Shown here in pieces: positions 6,166 to 7,331 of a stretch of 7,331 bases of DNA. How positions within the stretch are numbered: the first letter of the stretch is position 1; the number at the start of each line of letters is the position of its first letter. Made by a program: the position numbers and the translations under genes. The DNA comes from Nitrospirae bacterium GWC2_42_7. GTDB lineage: Bacteria; Nitrospirota; Thermodesulfovibrionia; Thermodesulfovibrionales; UBA6898. Below the pieces are notes generated by a model. The model saw only the letters and a list, made by a program, of their open reading frames with translations, searched no databases and was not told the DNA's origin. The DNA lies in NCBI GenBank assembly GCA_001803645.1, contig MHDW01000053.1, forward strand, positions 1-7,331, written 5' to 3'.

Positions 6166-6194
6166 ATGATAACATTTTGGAATTAATGTTACAA
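6166..6194 (-). promoter_or_regulatory. Sigma70-type promoter of rpmB-dciA
   Basis: On the minus strand, TTGTAA (6194-6189, four of six) and TATCAT (6171-6166, five of six) are separated by 17 bases. Transcription would begin near 6159, inside the perfect 12-bp palindrome AAAAACGTTTTT at 6153-6164, which could be an operator or simply part of an AT-rich start region. It lies about 35 bases from the TTG of rpmB. Confidence 0.5.
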
Positions 6195-6221
6195 CAGTTG
6201 CGTCAGCCGTATTGATTTTAA

Positions 6222-6240
6222 TCTGACTCACTCAATCAGA
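6222..6240 (+). repeat. Short inverted repeat in the infB leader
   Basis: TCTGA (6222-6226) and TCAGA (6236-6240) are inverted around a 9-nt spacer, ending right before the AAAGG (6241-6245) that is the best ribosome binding site for infB. A small hairpin here could affect ribosome access, but a 5-bp stem is near what chance gives. I found no convincing infB promoter in the 130-base gap between the divergent genes. Confidence 0.25.
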
Positions 6241-6254
6241 AAAGGCCGGGATAA

Positions 6255-7331
6255 ATGTCAAAAGTAAGAATATTTGAATTAGCAAAAGAGCTCAATAAAC
6301 CGAGCAAGGATATTTTAAAAGAACTTTCCAAGGTTGGAATTACCGGCAAGACGCATTCTTCAAGTATAGAAGAAGATATTGCTGCAAAGATAAGAAAATC
6401 TCTGGTGATAGAAAGCCGTCAGCCCAAAACTCCCAAAACTCTTTTGAAACCTGCTGTTAAAGCCGAGAAGCCGAAGGTTTCTCCAAAAACAGAGATCCCG
6501 GAAAAAGCAAAGTTTGAAAAACCCCTTAAGAAAGAGATAACACCGGAGGTTCCCGCAAAAACAGCTGAACCGGTTGCACATAACATTGTGAAAGAAGCTG
6601 GGAAATCTGTAACAGAAACGCCGGCAAAAGATATAGCACAGAGGGAAGATAAAAAAACCGGGACACAAGAAGAAATAAATATTGAAGAACCCAAAGAAGA
6701 TGATGTTCTTTTAGCTGAAAGCAAAAAATTCAAGCCGGGTGTAACTGATGTTGAAGAAGACGTGAGCCTGCCTGACAGGTTCAAGAAAGAAATCGAAGCA
6801 GAGAAGATAGAGAAGTTCAAGGCAAAACCAAGCATGCAGCGTGCTTTTCAGGCTGTTAGAAAAGTTGAACCTAAAAAGTGGCATGATTCAAGATTTACCA
6901 AAAGGGGTGAAAAACAAAAATTCGGACAGAAACCGGAGCAGAAACCGGAGCAGAAACCTATAACAATGCCGAGGAAGAAGACGCTTAAGCTCATTGAAGG
7001 CACTACTGTAAAAGAGTTTTCTGAGCTTATCGGCCTGAAGTTTTCGGATGTGATAAAGAAGTTCATGGAATTAGGGTATATGCCTACTATAAACCAGCCT
7101 GTGGATACTGATGCTGCGCTTCTTGTGGCTGAAGGCTTCGGCATTAAGATAGAATTGTCATCTGTTGAGGAAGATACTTTAGAAGAACAGGTGCAGGAAG
7201 ATGCTGCCAAACTGCTGCCAAGGGCCCCTGTTGTTACTATAATGGGACATGTTGATCATGGAAAGACCTCCCTCCTGGATGCGATAAGGGAGACAAAGGT
7301 TACAGAAACAGAGGCTGGAGGAATAACTCAG
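6255..7331 (+). CDS. infB: Translation initiation factor IF-2, N-terminal part, runs off the right edge
   Basis: IF-2 is the GTPase that brings initiator fMet-tRNA to the 30S subunit and promotes subunit joining. The frame is open for 359 codons from ATG 6255 to the window end. Residues 1-50 form the first IF2_N domain ([23 protein letters not shown]). A long Lys/Glu/Pro-rich, probably disordered linker runs from about 55 to 240, including [11 protein letters not shown] near 225-235. A second IF2_N domain spans about 243-300 ([31 protein letters not shown]). The GTPase domain starts with [15 protein letters not shown], the G1 motif being residues 331-338, and the window ends in the switch region at GGITQ. 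The rest, including G2-G5 and the fMet-tRNA-binding C2 domain, lies outside. It is divergent from rpmB. AAAGG at 6241-6245 is a modest ribosome binding site. Its usual neighbours (nusA upstream, rbfA downstream) cannot be tested to the right, and nusA is not adjacent on the left. Confidence 0.95.
   Translation, partial: MSKVRIFELAKELNKPSKDILKELSKVGITGKTHSSSIEEDIAAKIRKSLVIESRQPKTPKTLLKPAVKAEKPKVSPKTEIPEKAKFEKPLKKEITPEVPAKTAEPVAHNIVKEAGKSVTETPAKDIAQREDKKTGTQEEINIEEPKEDDVLLAESKKFKPGVTDVEEDVSLPDRFKKEIEAEKIEKFKAKPSMQRAFQAVRKVEPKKWHDSRFTKRGEKQKFGQKPEQKPEQKPITMPRKKTLKLIEGTTVKEFSELIGLKFSDVIKKFMELGYMPTINQPVDTDAALLVAEGFGIKIELSSVEEDTLEEQVQEDAAKLLPRAPVVTIMGHVDHGKTSLLDAIRETKVTETEAGGITQ
6927..6958 (+). repeat. 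12-bp tandem repeat inside the IF-2 linker
   Basis: CAGAAACCGGAG occurs twice in direct succession (6927-6938, 6939-6950), followed by the first eight bases of a third copy. It encodes QKPE repeats in the disordered linker, keeps the frame, and is a likely site of length variation between strains. Confidence 0.85.

Noticed and set aside
6419..6835. 138-codon minus-strand frame opposite infB
   Set aside because: Low-complexity Phe/Ser/Gly translation produced by the Lys/Glu-rich IF-2 linker on the other strand.
6927..6958. Tandem repeat as a possible CRISPR or mobile signal
   Set aside because: It is an in-frame 12-bp coding repeat without spacers in a disordered linker, so ordinary replication slippage explains it.

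Overview
The window looks like ordinary core chromosome of a moderately AT-rich Gram-negative-type bacterium, carrying one small accessory module and one repeat-like element. Arginine is mostly AGG/AGA, isoleucine is often ATA, the trigger factor and IF-2 N-terminus are divergent, and the left-edge gene encodes an MshEN-type domain. Together these fit a Nitrospirota- or Desulfobacterota-like lineage. That placement is an inference from style; nothing here fixes the taxon.

Layout. Positions 1-762 hold the 3' part of a gene for an MshEN (GspE/PilB N-terminal-like) domain followed by a GAF-like domain. A 435-bp gap (763-1197) follows, with an inverted-repeat element at about 799-935 and then the AT-rich leader of the next operon. 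Positions 1198-4357 are the compact operon tig-clpP-clpX, with gaps of 1 and 12 nt, closed by a strong intrinsic terminator (4376-4413). The operon pairs the ribosome-bound chaperone with both parts of the ClpXP protease. lon, which often follows clpX, is absent here.

Next is a small accessory unit: a good sigma70-type promoter (4500-4528), a possible 24-codon ORF (4551-4625) whose stop overlaps the next start, a DUF5615 PIN-like putative toxin (4622-4972) and a DUF433 putative antitoxin (4992-5222). Two hairpins follow in the convergent gap.

On the minus strand, rpmB (6124-5936, zinc-type L28, TTG start) and dciA (5936-5496, DUF721 helicase loader) overlap by one base in a TAATG junction. 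Divergently, infB (IF-2) starts at 6255 and runs off the right edge just after the G1 motif of its GTPase domain.

Most of the window is protein-production and quality-control machinery: L28, IF-2, trigger factor and ClpXP, plus a replication helicase loader. I see no clear undescribed system. The parts most worth a second look are the toxin-antitoxin unit with its tiny coupled ORF, the inverted-repeat element, and the rpmB-dciA coupling.
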